Shown piece after piece: positions 32,761-32,832 of a DNA stretch of 32,832 bases; positions within the stretch are counted from its first letter, which is position 1, and each line of letters begins with the position of its first letter. Position numbers and translations under genes: made by a program. Origin of the DNA: Flavobacterium rivuli WB 3.3-2 = DSM 21788 (lineage in GTDB: Bacteria > Bacteroidota > Bacteroidia > Flavobacteriales > Flavobacteriaceae); the NCBI RefSeq assembly GCF_000378485.1, contig NZ_KB899985.1:1-32832 (forward strand). Reading direction: 5' to 3'. Below the pieces are notes generated by a model. The model saw nothing but the letters and a program-made list of their open reading frames with translations. It did not search any database and was not told the DNA's origin.

Positions 32761-32832
32761 AGCATGTTAATTTTTAATTTGCCATCTTAGATTAACAGGA
32801 GTGAGTACAAAATACACCGCAGGCGTAAACCT

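Noticed and set aside
1..32832. CRISPR arrays, tRNA or rRNA genes
   Set aside because: No regularly spaced direct repeats, T-loop-like GTTCGAATC motifs or rRNA-like stretches were seen on either strand by eye; this was not a computed scan.

Overview
The window looks like chromosomal DNA of a member of the Bacteroidetes, most likely a Flavobacteriaceae (Flavobacterium-like) bacterium. The evidence is a SusC/SusD outer-membrane pair, a protease with a type IX secretion (T9SS) sorting domain, a family Porin_10-like barrel, lipoproteins, and promoters of the Bacteroidetes form TTG-N19-21-TAnnTTTG. Shine-Dalgarno sequences are weak or absent. The housekeeping block thrS-infC-rpmI-rplT has the usual gene order.

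Layout, left to right. (1) The 3' end of an IS1182-type transposase runs off the left edge, followed by rnhB (minus). (2) A nutrient-uptake block on the plus strand holds a secreted S8 protease, a SusC-SusD-Calx-beta lipoprotein operon and, behind a strong terminator and its own promoter, a putative porin. (3) Next come a PLP enzyme with a CBS pair, a palindromic repeat element and a small DEDDh exonuclease. (4) A cyanophycin storage module follows. It contains a conserved exported protein (commonly labelled asparagine synthetase B), two tandem full-length cyanophycin synthetases on the minus strand, and divergently a cyanophycinase and a plant-type isoaspartyl dipeptidase/asparaginase. Together these could make multi-L-arginyl-poly-L-aspartate, cut it to beta-Asp-Arg, and split the dipeptide. 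(5) A polyprenyl-phosphate glycosyltransferase (minus) is followed by the translation operon thrS-infC-rpmI-rplT (minus), whose infC has no usable ATG/GTG/TTG start. (6) An A+T-rich, tightly overlapping four-gene cassette (27040-30227) is recognisable as an ABC-three-component (ABC-3C) predicted conflict/defence system: a 59-residue single-TM protein, a CTD/adaptor protein, a middle component and a Rad50-like ATPase. Its first two proteins carry copies of the same short Gly/Asp-rich motif across a TAATG junction. Palindrome-rich non-coding repeats lie on both sides. (7) A GH37 trehalase lipoprotein (minus) closes the window, followed by another copy of the repeat seen upstream of the defence cassette.

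The best candidates for something new are the split membrane/adaptor arrangement of the ABC-3C cassette, the paired cyanophycin synthetases with their uncharacterised exported companion, and the AUA/AUU start of infC. No CRISPR array, tRNA, rRNA or intact insertion sequence was seen. All family assignments come from reading motifs by eye; no database search was run.
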